Positions 17,987-26,548 of a stretch of DNA of 64,000 nt are shown here, piece by piece. Below the pieces are notes generated by a model that was given only the letters and a program-made list of their open reading frames with translations, had not been told where the DNA came from and ran no database searches. The stretch is taken from positions 124,001-188,000 of the forward strand of contig NZ_BAABWJ010000001.1 of the NCBI RefSeq assembly GCF_040372805.1, written 5' to 3'. Origin of the DNA: Pseudoteredinibacter isoporae_A. GTDB taxonomy: Bacteria; Pseudomonadota; Gammaproteobacteria; Pseudomonadales; Cellvibrionaceae. The position numbers were made by a program, and so were the translations under genes. Each line of letters opens with the position of its first letter. Within the stretch, counting starts at the first letter, position 1.

Positions 17987-19660
17987 GTGCGCACAGAACT
18001 CATCATTGGCAGCAGTTTATTCCTCTCCCTATTCAGCGCGCATGGCTTGGCGGCCAAACATTGCGTCGAGGCCGACCTGGCCTTCAGTGGGAACATCTAC
18101 ACCGCAAACGATCATTTTCCAAAGGCCAACCACCTGGCCATTAAAGACAATAAAATCGCTGCTGTCAGTCTCGAACCGATTAAATTATGCGACGGCGCTC
18201 GCCACTTTCGCCTAAAGCAAGGCGCTATCTTTCCAGGCTTTAACGATGCTCACGTGCATCTCAAAGGCATTGGCTATCGTGAGAAAAATCTGAACCTACA
18301 GGGCATCAATAGCCTGGCAGAAACCATGCAGGCCGTCGCGGACCACGCCAAAGCCAATCCAGATGCACCTTGGGTAGTTGGCCGTGGCTGGATAGAAAAA
18401 GTCTGGCCGGAAAAGCGTTTTCCCACGTTGGCAGATATTGATGCCATCGTCAGTGATCGACCGGCTTATCTCAAGCGTGCCGATGGCCACTCAGCTCTGG
18501 CCAACAGCGTCGCCCTGAAGCTCGCGGGTATTGATAAAAACAGCCGGGCTCCTAATGGTGGCGCCATCGAAAAAAACAGCGATGGCGAGTTGACAGGTTT
18601 GCTGGTCGATAACGCTATGGCACTGGTTGAGAAACTGATTCCGGAAAACACCCGCGCCGATGACAAAGACGCCCTGGCCCGGGGACTTGCTCGGAATGTA
18701 CAACTCGGCTGGACACAAACCCAAAACGCCGGGGGCAGCTGGAACGACCTACAGCTCCTACAGGAATTACAAAAAGAAGGACGACTGGCACATCGCGTGT
18801 ACTACGCACTGAGTCAAGGCGACAATGCTGACACACTCTTGAACAAAGGCGCTCAACTGGATGACAGACATTGGATCAGTGCTCGTGGCATTAAATTGTA
18901 TTCCGATGGCGCCCTGGGCTCTCGAGGTGCCGCTTTGATCGAACCCTACCACGATGCCAAGGGCAAGGGCTTGTTGCTGATCGACGAGCAAACCATCATG
19001 CCCATTCTCGAAAAAGCATTACGCCGTGGCATTCAAATTCAAACTCATGCCATCGGTGATCTCGCCAATCGCCTGGTGCTCGACTGGTATGAGAAAGCGT
19101 TCCGTAAAGTGCCCCGCGAAGAATGGGCCCTTGCCAATCCACGTTGGCGTATCGAACACTCTCAAAATATCACGCCAGAAGACCAGGACCGATTTAAGCA
19201 GCTGGGCGTGATTCCCTCCATGCAGCCATCCCACGCGATTGGCGACTTGCACTTCGCCCCTGATCGATTGGGGAAAACGCGTTTGCAACACGCCTACCCC
19301 TGGCAAAGCCTTCTCGACAAAGGTTTGATCATCGCGGGTGGTTCAGATGCGCCGGTTGAAATTGGCGACCCACGCATCGAGTTTTACGCCGCCAGCATCC
19401 GCAAAGACACCCGTGGCTTCCAAACCAAAGGCTGGCACCCAGAACTCGCGGTGAGTCGAGATAATGCCCTGAAGATGTTTACACTGTGGCCAGCCTACGC
19501 CGCCTTTGAAGAAAATCTCCGAGGCAGCATCGAGGTAGGCAAACTCGCTGACCTCACCATTTTTGATCGCGACATCATGATGGTTCCCGAGGAGCAGATT
19601 CTCCAAGCCAACGTCCTGTTTACCGTTGTGGACGGCAACATCGCGTATCAAAAACCCTGA
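17987..19660 (+). CDS. Exported amidohydrolase (Amidohydro_3, YtcJ-like)
   Basis: A 557-residue metal-dependent hydrolase with a signal peptide (about 1-23). The metal ligands and active-site motifs can be followed: HVHL after FPGFNDA, the K-L-Y-S-D-G-A-L-G-S-R-G block with the bridging Lys, THAIGD, RIEHSQ and GGSDAPVE. This pattern marks the YtcJ/LAF3-like amidohydrolases, whose substrates (N-acyl or formamide compounds) are mostly unknown. The GTG start at 17987 has an AAGGA site upstream. It stands alone between two other exported hydrolases. Confidence 0.88.
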   Translation: MRTELIIGSSLFLSLFSAHGLAAKHCVEADLAFSGNIYTANDHFPKANHLAIKDNKIAAVSLEPIKLCDGARHFRLKQGAIFPGFNDAHVHLKGIGYREKNLNLQGINSLAETMQAVADHAKANPDAPWVVGRGWIEKVWPEKRFPTLADIDAIVSDRPAYLKRADGHSALANSVALKLAGIDKNSRAPNGGAIEKNSDGELTGLLVDNAMALVEKLIPENTRADDKDALARGLARNVQLGWTQTQNAGGSWNDLQLLQELQKEGRLAHRVYYALSQGDNADTLLNKGAQLDDRHWISARGIKLYSDGALGSRGAALIEPYHDAKGKGLLLIDEQTIMPILEKALRRGIQIQTHAIGDLANRLVLDWYEKAFRKVPREEWALANPRWRIEHSQNITPEDQDRFKQLGVIPSMQPSHAIGDLHFAPDRLGKTRLQHAYPWQSLLDKGLIIAGGSDAPVEIGDPRIEFYAASIRKDTRGFQTKGWHPELAVSRDNALKMFTLWPAYAAFEENLRGSIEVGKLADLTIFDRDIMMVPEEQILQANVLFTVVDGNIAYQKP

Positions 19661-19709
19661 GTCGGCAGTTCACTCGCTTAAACCTGCCCCAGGCACACTC
19701 CAGCTCACC

Positions 19710-19733
19710 CGCCGGTTCTGTTGAGAACCGGCG
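19710..19733 (+). terminator. Terminator-like hairpin after the amidohydrolase gene
   Basis: A 10-bp perfect stem (19710-19719 with 19724-19733) and GTTG loop, followed by GACGTGCTTTTG. It separates the amidohydrolase from the nuclease gene. Confidence 0.55.
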
Positions 19734-19792
19734 ACGTGCTTTTGTCATATAGCTTGCCTATAATCCCGTCAGTCATTTTTAAGGAGACCAAT

Positions 19793-20563
19793 ATGCGTCG
19801 CATCAGTGTTTTAATCAGCGCCCTGGCGTTAAGTCTCAGTGCGCAGTATGCCGCCGCCTGGGGTAAACAAGGCCACCGAATCAGCAGCCAAATCGCCGAA
19901 CATTATCTGAACGAGGATGCCAAAGCGATGGTGGAATCCGTTCTGGGTGTTGAAACCCTGGCTGAGGCATCAACCTGGCCTGACTTTATGCGCTCGAACC
20001 CGGATACATTCTGGCAACGCCAATCCATGTGGTTGCATTTTGTGACCATTCCGGAGAATGAACGCCAACACAGTAAACACGGCGATGCCATTTCCGGCAT
20101 TAAAGATTTCACTGCCAAAGTCAAAGACAAAAGCTTGCCTTTGGCTGAACGCCAAAAAGCGCTACGCTTTCTAGTCCACATCATCACTGATTTACACCAA
20201 CCGTTCCACGCTGGCAATGGTACAGATCGTGGTGGCAACGATGTCAAACTGAAATTCTTTGGTGAAGACACTAACTTGCACAGCGTTTGGGACAGCAAAC
20301 TGATCGACCACGAGAAGCTGTCATTCACTGAATGGACAGCATGGCTGCAACCCAAAATCACCGAGCAGAACGCAAAGGATTGGTGCGTAACCGACCCAAT
20401 GGTCTGGGCCAAGGAAAGTCGTGCTCTGATTGACGACCTGTACCCGGGCCGTAAAAGCTTGAAGTGGCAGTATATTTACAAAACTCGTCCAATCCTGAAA
20501 GATCGCCTAATGAAGGGCGGCGTTCGACTGGCGTGCTATTTGAATGAGATGGCGGCAAAATAA
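19793..20563 (+). CDS. S1/P1 family nuclease
   Basis: A 256-residue exported zinc nuclease. After a signal peptide ending in YAAA the mature chain begins with W-G-K-Q-G-H, giving the N-terminal Trp and His zinc ligands of the family. Further ligands lie in WLHFV, VHIITDLHQPFHAG and NLHSVWDSKLI. Such enzymes cut single-stranded DNA and RNA and remove 3' phosphates, here outside the cytoplasm for nutrient recovery. I chose the ATG at 19793 because AAGGAG lies seven bases before it; the longer frame has no ribosome site. Confidence 0.9.
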   Translation: MRRISVLISALALSLSAQYAAAWGKQGHRISSQIAEHYLNEDAKAMVESVLGVETLAEASTWPDFMRSNPDTFWQRQSMWLHFVTIPENERQHSKHGDAISGIKDFTAKVKDKSLPLAERQKALRFLVHIITDLHQPFHAGNGTDRGGNDVKLKFFGEDTNLHSVWDSKLIDHEKLSFTEWTAWLQPKITEQNAKDWCVTDPMVWAKESRALIDDLYPGRKSLKWQYIYKTRPILKDRLMKGGVRLACYLNEMAAK

Positions 20564-20594
20564 GAACGGTTTTACTTTCAAGCAGTAGTCAAGC

Positions 20595-20627
20595 GGTCGA
20601 GAGGGGCTCTATGAGCACCTCTCGACC
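20595..20627 (+). terminator. Hairpin terminator between convergent genes
   Basis: A 10-bp stem (GGTCGAGAGG with CCTCTCGACC) is extended inside by GCTC/GAGC and followed by TCTTTTATTA. It lies after the nuclease stop codon and before the end of the convergent M56 gene. Confidence 0.75.
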
Positions 20628-20661
20628 TCTTTTATTACACCCGAATATCACCTGAGGTGAA

Positions 20662-21918
20662 TCAGATACCCTTCGGCTGGGGTTCCTCGTTGACTTTAAA
20701 TACAGCCGCATAATGCCACCCTTCTGACTCATCCCCTGTTTCTATGACGGCCTCCTCCCCCATAAGCACCAATAATTGAGGCTCGGTTAACACCTGCAGA
20801 CCATCACCTAACTTAAGCAACGTTGTTGAGATTAAAATTGTGTCCTCTTCTTTTTTGCTTAGCATCAGATTCAGCTGAAAACCATTGTCGAAACTGAATG
20901 TAAATTCCTCATTATAGTGCAACCATACGCTCGAATTAGACAGGCTGGAATCCATCATCCCTTTTGACTTCCAACGCATTTCTGCCTTCAATTCAATAAC
21001 GGCTCCAGCCCGTTCGGATTGCAAGGCAAAAGCCTGAGAACTCCCCAACAAACTCACCACTGTTACCATCAGCATCGTGATGAACAAACTCAAAAAAACC
21101 ACGTTCAACATCGTTAACTTTTTCTGCACCATTCCATTCTCCATCCTTTTCAGTCTCCAAATCAGATTACCCATAGCCATAGAACAGGACATATCAAAAC
21201 CATTTACCTGCAAGGCCATCCGACTCAAAGCTTCGCGATACGCTACCGGGTTCGCAGCAGCTACCTGGGCATCGCATTGAGCTTCAATTAAATTACGTTG
21301 CTTACTGATCAACTGTCTTACCAGGGGATTCCAGAAAAACAGGCATTGTAAAAAAGACAGCACAGCAACACGCCAGTGATCTTTGTTTTCTCTGTGAGCC
21401 AGCTCATGCTGAACCATAAACTCAAACGCTTGCTCGTTATCGACCCGAGCGGGCAATAATATCGCAGGCCTCCAGAAACCCAACAGCATCGCTGATGCCA
21501 GATTATTCACACGCAAAAACACACCACCATATTGCTTCTCAAGTGACGCATCGTGTTCGGCATGGACGAGAAGTGCTCGGTAATGTCGTCGATACTTATA
21601 GAGTTGAAACAGATACAACAACACGCCACTACCGACGAGCAGGGCCAATAATGACCCCAAATATTCATCAACCGTAGGGCTGTGCACCTGGATAGGTTGT
21701 GCAGCCAGAAATACCGGCAAGGTCTCAAGCGGCTGACTGGGCACCAGCTGAACACTGGACGCGGAAACCCAGCGTGAGAAAAGAGGCCAGGGCAAGCACC
21801 ACATCACAATAGCGGACGCGCATAACACTCGCTGAAAGCCCAGGTAGACCTTGTCGCTGCGCAATAGCAGAAGCGACAACACACTATACAACCCGGACAG
21901 CACCAGATAACTAGTCAT
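20662..21918 (-). CDS. M56 family metallopeptidase (BlaR1/MecR1-like) with non-beta-lactam C-terminal domain
   Basis: A 418-residue membrane zinc protease paired with a BlaI-type repressor. Membrane helices lie near 2-20, 30-48, 86-106 and 262-292, and the zinc motif is HELAH at 171-175. A block LLGFWRPAILLPARV precedes it, as in BlaR1. The C-terminal 120 residues lack the penicillin-binding SxxK/SxN domain of BlaR1. They instead form a small beta-rich domain with a LTEPQLLVLMGEEAVIETG stretch, so the signal is probably not a beta-lactam. The gene overlaps the repressor gene by 8 bp. Confidence 0.88.
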   Translation of the reverse strand: MTSYLVLSGLYSVLSLLLLRSDKVYLGFQRVLCASAIVMWCLPWPLFSRWVSASSVQLVPSQPLETLPVFLAAQPIQVHSPTVDEYLGSLLALLVGSGVLLYLFQLYKYRRHYRALLVHAEHDASLEKQYGGVFLRVNNLASAMLLGFWRPAILLPARVDNEQAFEFMVQHELAHRENKDHWRVAVLSFLQCLFFWNPLVRQLISKQRNLIEAQCDAQVAAANPVAYREALSRMALQVNGFDMSCSMAMGNLIWRLKRMENGMVQKKLTMLNVVFLSLFITMLMVTVVSLLGSSQAFALQSERAGAVIELKAEMRWKSKGMMDSSLSNSSVWLHYNEEFTFSFDNGFQLNLMLSKKEEDTILISTTLLKLGDGLQVLTEPQLLVLMGEEAVIETGDESEGWHYAAVFKVNEEPQPKGI

Positions 21919-22291
21919 CTTTTAGCGCCTTTTTGCGTTGCTTCAAAATTTTCTCAAGATATTGAATATCATCCAGACTGAGTTCCTCTTCTTCCAACAG
22001 GTGTACTGCCAGGCTTTGACTCTTGCCCAAGAACACTTTGTTAATAAACTGCCTGATCATAGGCAAACGCACTCTCCCTCGCTCCACGGCAGCCGAATAA
22101 TAAATGGTGCGACCTTCCTGGCCCGCCCTGTTCACAGCGCCTTTTTTCTCCAAACGATCAATAATGGTTTTTACCGCCGAATAACTGATATCTCTTTTCT
22201 GATCAATCGCCTGATGAACCTGAGGAGCGCTCAAACGCTCACATTCCCAAAAGTAGTGCATCACTTCCAATTCAAAGTCGCTGAACTCCAT
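21911..22291 (-). CDS. BlaI/MecI/CopY family repressor
   Basis: A 126-residue winged-helix repressor. The N-terminus MEFSDFELEVMHYFWE and the block SYSAVKTIIDRLEKKGAV match the BlaI/MecI DNA-binding domain; the C-terminal helices should dimerise. I chose the ATG at 22291 (AAAGGA site) because the longer frame starts at a TTG inside the operator. In this family the M56 protease inactivates the repressor by cleavage after a signal. The two TACA-N2-TGTA boxes just upstream indicate autoregulation of the repressor-protease operon. Confidence 0.93.
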   Translation of the reverse strand: MEFSDFELEVMHYFWECERLSAPQVHQAIDQKRDISYSAVKTIIDRLEKKGAVNRAGQEGRTIYYSAAVERGRVRLPMIRQFINKVFLGKSQSLAVHLLEEEELSLDDIQYLEKILKQRKKALKDD

Positions 22292-22318
22292 ACGCAATTC
22301 CTTTAACCTCTCACCTAC

Positions 22319-22363
22319 CAATCTCTACACTTGTAGATATAATATCTACAAGTGTAGAGATTG
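22319..22363. promoter_or_regulatory. 45-bp perfect palindromic operator with two TACA-N2-TGTA boxes
   Basis: Arms of 22 bp are perfectly complementary around a single central A at 22341. Each arm contains CTACA-N2-TGTAG (22325-22336 and 22346-22357), the consensus site for BlaI/MecI/CopY repressors. An AT-rich centre with TATTAT on the minus strand fits a -10 box, so the repressor would block transcription of the repressor-protease operon. The two boxes are 21 bp apart, two helical turns. Confidence 0.9.
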
Positions 22364-22394
22364 CAAGGCGTTTCATCATATGAATACGCAGGCA

Positions 22395-23402
22395 CTAGCG
22401 CTTTTCAGCACGAAAGACTCTGGGCGAGCAACGGTGCACTCTGCGAAAGGCGCGATTAAAAGCGCTGGCATCGGCATAGCCCAGCGTCTGAGCAATCAGA
22501 GAAATAGGGGTGCCGCTGTGACGAAGACTCTTGCAAGCAAGCCCCATCAAAATGGACTCCCTGACCTCCGTAAAACTGGTTCCCAGGTCTTTCAAGCGTC
22601 GACTGAGGGTTCTTCGACTCATCCCCAACTCACGGGAGATACTGTTCACATCCAGCTCTTGTCTCGGCACCGCCGCAGTGATGATGGTTCTGAGTGCAGA
22701 CAATAGAGAATGGTGGGAATAATCTGCCAATGCCTGCAAGGCACTGGCCTCTAATATTTCCAGTAATCTGGGGTCAGCGGACTCCAATGGCCGCATCATG
22801 AGAGACTGATCAAAATAAATGCCGCTCACACTCTGCTCAAAACGAACGTTTCCACCCCCAGGAAACATTCGAGCGTCGCTGTCGTTCAACGCTGGATGCT
22901 GAAAGCAAATTCTATTGGGCAACCAATTTTCATCATCCAAGACCCTCTGAAACAAAGTAATCAACTGAGCAATGGTACCTTCACAATCCTGATAACTGAG
23001 CTCTGGAGGGATGCCTGGGTGAGAATATATGAGAACAAATTGTTCTTTGTCTTCCTGCAAATGAATCTCCGCTGCCGGAGAAATCAAGGCGAGATACTTT
23101 TTCAGCAATTCAAGCAGCATTGCCAAATTACTGGCACTGCGAAGCATGTAGTTCAGGACGCCGAAATCCCTGTCATCCATTAATGCAGCAAGCTCGACAG
23201 CAAGAAAACGTCGCTGATAGAATTCAGCAGACGCATTCAGAAATTCAAGGTAATCACTGTATCGAAGTCCAGCGTCTGAAAGTTCAGAAAGGTTTAGCCC
23301 CAATTTTTTCAGACAAGGCTCTGGGTCCAATCCGAGCTGAAAAAAAGCATCGATAAAACGATCTAGATTTGGCTTTTTCATCGGCTGCGCATATTTATCC
23401 AT
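22395..23402 (-). CDS. AraC family transcriptional regulator
   Basis: A 335-residue regulator with an N-terminal ligand domain of the arabinose-binding type (PF12625; GLDPEPCLKKLGLNL at the start and a R-S-A-S-N-L block) and a C-terminal AraC double helix-turn-helix. The second helix unit ends in ISLIAQTLGYADASAFNRAFRR-like sequence, highly conserved in the family. The small membrane protein and FAD oxidoreductase genes lie directly upstream on the same strand and may be its targets. The ligand is unknown. A second ATG seven codons in is possible. Confidence 0.9.
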   Translation of the reverse strand: MDKYAQPMKKPNLDRFIDAFFQLGLDPEPCLKKLGLNLSELSDAGLRYSDYLEFLNASAEFYQRRFLAVELAALMDDRDFGVLNYMLRSASNLAMLLELLKKYLALISPAAEIHLQEDKEQFVLIYSHPGIPPELSYQDCEGTIAQLITLFQRVLDDENWLPNRICFQHPALNDSDARMFPGGGNVRFEQSVSGIYFDQSLMMRPLESADPRLLEILEASALQALADYSHHSLLSALRTIITAAVPRQELDVNSISRELGMSRRTLSRRLKDLGTSFTEVRESILMGLACKSLRHSGTPISLIAQTLGYADASAFNRAFRRVHRCSPRVFRAEKR

Positions 23403-23416
23403 GAACCACCAAAGAC

Positions 23417-23782
23417 TTAAGTCAGCAAAGAGATTCTATTTACCCTTATATACTTAAACAGTAGAAACGACAACATCAACAACAGAGATAAATACACAGG
23501 ATAAAACCAGTGCTGTAACAGTTCACGGGGCATTTTTGCGTGAAACAAAGCAAACAAAAGGTGTGAGCACAACACTAAGACGCCACAACTGAGGAGTTTC
23601 TTCACCCAGAGCATACCGTTCAAACCCGCTCTTCCCAAATGGTAAAACAGCAAAGCAGAGATCATCATGAAAGTGGGAATGACATAGTGCCCCTGAACAA
23701 AGCTCCAGGGAACAAGACACAAGTGCGCGGCCGCGAGCAATAAACAGATATAGTCAAATGAGTATCGATAGAGTGAGTTCAT
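23417..23782 (-). CDS. Small four-helix membrane protein, unknown function
   Basis: A 121-residue very hydrophobic protein with four likely membrane helices at about 10-27, 34-49, 60-80 and 95-112. I do not recognise the family with confidence. The start at 23782 has a strong AGGAGG site four bases upstream; the earlier ATG at 23797 lies upstream of this site and cannot use it. It sits 22 bp after the FAD oxidoreductase gene and 14 bp before the AraC gene, so the three may be one transcript. A role as membrane partner of the oxidoreductase is only a guess. Confidence 0.7.
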   Translation of the reverse strand: MNSLYRYSFDYICLLLAAAHLCLVPWSFVQGHYVIPTFMMISALLFYHLGRAGLNGMLWVKKLLSCGVLVLCSHLLFALFHAKMPRELLQHWFYPVYLSLLLMLSFLLFKYIRVNRISLLT

Positions 23783-23804
23783 CCCACCTCCTGGCAAAAG
23801 TTAT

Positions 23805-25145
23805 TCAGAAAGCATTCAACACATTGAAACTGCTTTTAAGCATCAAGCTTCGATAGTAGTCACCGAGGAAAGAAACATGTTGATTCAATCGGGACAAGTT
23901 CCGCCAGTCCTCGACTTCCTCACCCGTCATTTTCAAGGCACTTAAATATGCAGAGTAGTGACTGGGCATAATACCCAAGCCATTGTAAGCGCAACATAAG
24001 TAGATGCGATCTGACAGCACATTGGAAACAATTGACCGACTATTCAAAGTATGGGCCGTAACACCATGCCATTCATGAGCAATACCAAGCTCACCAATCT
24101 GGGGATAGCGCTCTGCGAAGACTCGTCGGGTCAAGGCACGTGCATACTCAAGATCCTGCCACTCACTGGAATCATGACTGGCATACCCCAAAACAAGCCG
24201 TAAAAAGAAATGACCACTGGCGCTCAAACCGAAGGTGATTGGCAGCGTATTGGGCTCAAAGCGCAGATCCCAATTATTCAACCCTAACGCTTCAATCTGC
24301 TCCCGACTCAACATTCCGGTGGAACAGGAGTATTGATGCACGGGAAACATTTTGTCGTCCGCGACCCCCAGACGGGGCGTATAGGCATTGGTTGCCAGTA
24401 ACACCTGCTTCGCTTGTACACTTGCTTTGCGACTTGTCAGCGTATTCCACTCGCCCGACTCAATAGACAGTACTGGAGAGTTTTCATATATCTCCACTCC
24501 CAGCGATAACGCAATACGGCAATACGCCTGCATCAAACGAACGGGTTGAATTTTATAGAAACCGGCACTCGCCTTTGCTCCCGAGTAAAAATCACTGGCA
24601 ATGCTCTGCTGAAGCTCTTCGCGATCCAGCCAACGTTCGTCATCTTTCAGTTCCCGTTGCGCTTCGCGAGCAGCAGACTCTGACGAGTAGAGAAATAAGG
24701 TGTTAGCCGGCTGAAGATCGCAGTCGACGGATTCTTCTTCCAAAAACGCCATGAAGCGGCGAAGGCCTCGCTCAGCGATCGCGTGATCGTTCAGGCCAGT
24801 AAATTTCGCATACACAGCACCGGAATTGCGCGAGCTGGCACCAGCCCCCAGATGGTGGGACTCCAGAAGCACAACCCGCCAATCTGGACGACGCTTTTTC
24901 AGATATATCGCGGCCACCAAACCAGTGTAACCACCCCCAACAATACCGACATCTGCGCTGATATTATTGCCAAGAGACGGTAGCACGCGTTTTTGACCCG
25001 ACAGCTCATACCATAAACTGTCGCCACCACTTCGCGCTTCAGGTAATTCAATGCCCTTGTCTTTCTGCACAAAAGAGGCGAGCCCCGGTGCAAGCAACAG
25101 ACCCGCGCTGCCGCCCAGCAAGAGGTTTCTTCGATAGATGTTCAT
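23805..25145 (-). CDS. FAD-dependent oxidoreductase (DAO family) with twin-arginine-like leader
   Basis: A 446-residue flavoprotein of the D-amino acid oxidase/glycine oxidase superfamily. The FAD site is VGIVGGGYTGLVAAIYL near residue 70, followed by an acidic LLESHHLGAGASSRNSG block. The C-terminal part has CAYNGLGIMP as in PuuB/OrdL gamma-glutamylputrescine oxidases. The N-terminus has Y-R-R-N-L-L-L-G-G and a hydrophobic stretch, which resembles a Tat signal, so the folded enzyme may be exported. The substrate is unknown; an amine or amino acid is likely. Confidence 0.85.
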   Translation of the reverse strand: MNIYRRNLLLGGSAGLLLAPGLASFVQKDKGIELPEARSGGDSLWYELSGQKRVLPSLGNNISADVGIVGGGYTGLVAAIYLKKRRPDWRVVLLESHHLGAGASSRNSGAVYAKFTGLNDHAIAERGLRRFMAFLEEESVDCDLQPANTLFLYSSESAAREAQRELKDDERWLDREELQQSIASDFYSGAKASAGFYKIQPVRLMQAYCRIALSLGVEIYENSPVLSIESGEWNTLTSRKASVQAKQVLLATNAYTPRLGVADDKMFPVHQYSCSTGMLSREQIEALGLNNWDLRFEPNTLPITFGLSASGHFFLRLVLGYASHDSSEWQDLEYARALTRRVFAERYPQIGELGIAHEWHGVTAHTLNSRSIVSNVLSDRIYLCCAYNGLGIMPSHYSAYLSALKMTGEEVEDWRNLSRLNQHVSFLGDYYRSLMLKSSFNVLNAF

Positions 25146-25305
25146 AGCGCCTCCATTTTTTCACCAATGACTGTCTGGTGATGTTTAACGTATGGAGGCT
25201 AAGTGTAGAGCGTTAGCGCGTTCGTTAATTGGCATCTGGAGCCCGTCATCGGACATTTGGGGCCAAGATAATGAACCGCATGTTTCGAAACAAAAAAGGA
25301 CAGGC

Positions 25306-25339
25306 ATAAAAAAGCCGCAATATATCGCGGCTTTTTTAT
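25306..25339 (-). terminator. Rho-independent terminator after the acyl-CoA dehydrogenase operon
   Basis: A 13-bp perfect stem with A-run and T-run halves (25306-25318 with 25327-25339) around a GC core GCCGC/GCGGC and 8-base loop. It lies 47 bp after the minus-strand acyl-CoA dehydrogenase stop codon. The symmetrical A/T flanks would allow action on both strands. Confidence 0.88.
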
Positions 25340-25385
25340 TGGAGTTTGCTGAAAGCGGAATTTCAACAAGCAAACTGTGAGCGTG

Positions 25386-26522
25386 TTAAGAAGCCAAGCT
25401 CAGCTCAGCAAAACGCTGTTGCTGATAGTCCGCATCACCAAACGCCGCATTGATGGTTAGCAAACGACGTACGTAGTGACCAACATCCAACTCATCGGTC
25501 ATGCCCATACCGCCGTGCAATTGAATGGCCTCACCACCAATCAGTTTTCCGGCTTTGCCCACCATCACCTTCAGCGCTAGAACGTTCTTTTCAATATTCG
25601 CGACATCTTCGCCCTGCTCAATCGAACACACGGCACGATACAGCAGCGACTTACACTGTTCGCTCGCCATAAAGGTGTCTACCATGCGGTGCTGCAATGC
25701 CTGAAAAGAACCGATCGCCACACCAAACTGTTTACGGGTTTTACAGTATTCCAACGTCGTAGCGTTCAGCTTTTCCATAATCCCCAACGCTTCAGCCGCC
25801 AGAGCTACAATGACCTGCTGACGCATTTGCTTTAACAAAGCCAAGCCTTCATTAGCACCACACAGGGCTATCGCCGTCACATTCTCTAATGCGATATTCG
25901 CGACAACTTGTGCATCCATTGTGCGCAAAGACGTCTTACTCAAACCCTCAGCGTTGGCATCCACTAAAAACAGGGCGATACCCTGCTCATCACTCTGCTC
26001 ACCGCTTACACGAGCACTGACGATGATTTTGTCAGCCGACATGGCATTGAGCACCAATGACTTCTCACCGCTCAAACGATAAGCATCGCCATCCTGCTCA
26101 GCACGACAACGAACATCTTGCATTTCAAAACGCGACTGGGGCTCAGCGTAGGCAACCGCTCCTTGCACGGAACCCTCAATAATGCCGCCAATCAAAGCGT
26201 CTCGCTCATCGCTTTGGGCAGTACTCTGCAATAGGCCACCAAACATTAAAACTGACGCAATAAAAGGTTCGGCAACCAACCCCTTACCCAGTTCTTCCAT
26301 CACTACCATGGTATCGGTAGCGCCACCACCAAACCCGCCTAGGGTTTCAGAGAACGGGATGGACAACCAACCCAGTTCTGCAAACTTCTGCCAATTTTCC
26401 TGGCTGAAACCGGCCTCATTGGCAACGACTTTGTTGCGCGCTTCAAAGTCGTACTCGTCCTGAACAAAACGAGCAACACTGTCTTTGAGCATTTGCTGCT
26501 CTTCGGAAAAATCAAAATTCAT
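25386..26522 (-). CDS. Acyl-CoA dehydrogenase, probable non-catalytic subunit
   Basis: A 378-residue acyl-CoA dehydrogenase fold protein. It keeps FAD/CoA structural motifs such as EYCKTRKQFG, IGSFQALQHRMVD and QLHGGMGMTDE. The usual catalytic Glu positions are not evident: the C-terminal loop continues with LDVGHYVRRLL instead of a YEGT block. Together with the adjacent dehydrogenase it resembles the two-gene heterotetrameric enzymes known for steroid or branched acyl-CoA substrates. It starts 26 bp after its partner in the same operon. Confidence 0.88.
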   Translation of the reverse strand: MNFDFSEEQQMLKDSVARFVQDEYDFEARNKVVANEAGFSQENWQKFAELGWLSIPFSETLGGFGGGATDTMVVMEELGKGLVAEPFIASVLMFGGLLQSTAQSDERDALIGGIIEGSVQGAVAYAEPQSRFEMQDVRCRAEQDGDAYRLSGEKSLVLNAMSADKIIVSARVSGEQSDEQGIALFLVDANAEGLSKTSLRTMDAQVVANIALENVTAIALCGANEGLALLKQMRQQVIVALAAEALGIMEKLNATTLEYCKTRKQFGVAIGSFQALQHRMVDTFMASEQCKSLLYRAVCSIEQGEDVANIEKNVLALKVMVGKAGKLIGGEAIQLHGGMGMTDELDVGHYVRRLLTINAAFGDADYQQQRFAELSLAS

Positions 26523-26548
26523 GGTCTTTATCCTATGCTGTTGCTGCC

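Noticed and set aside
25281..25292. TGTTTCGAAACA palindrome before the FAD oxidoreductase gene
   Set aside because: A single 12-bp palindrome without second copy or positional evidence; kept as a note only.
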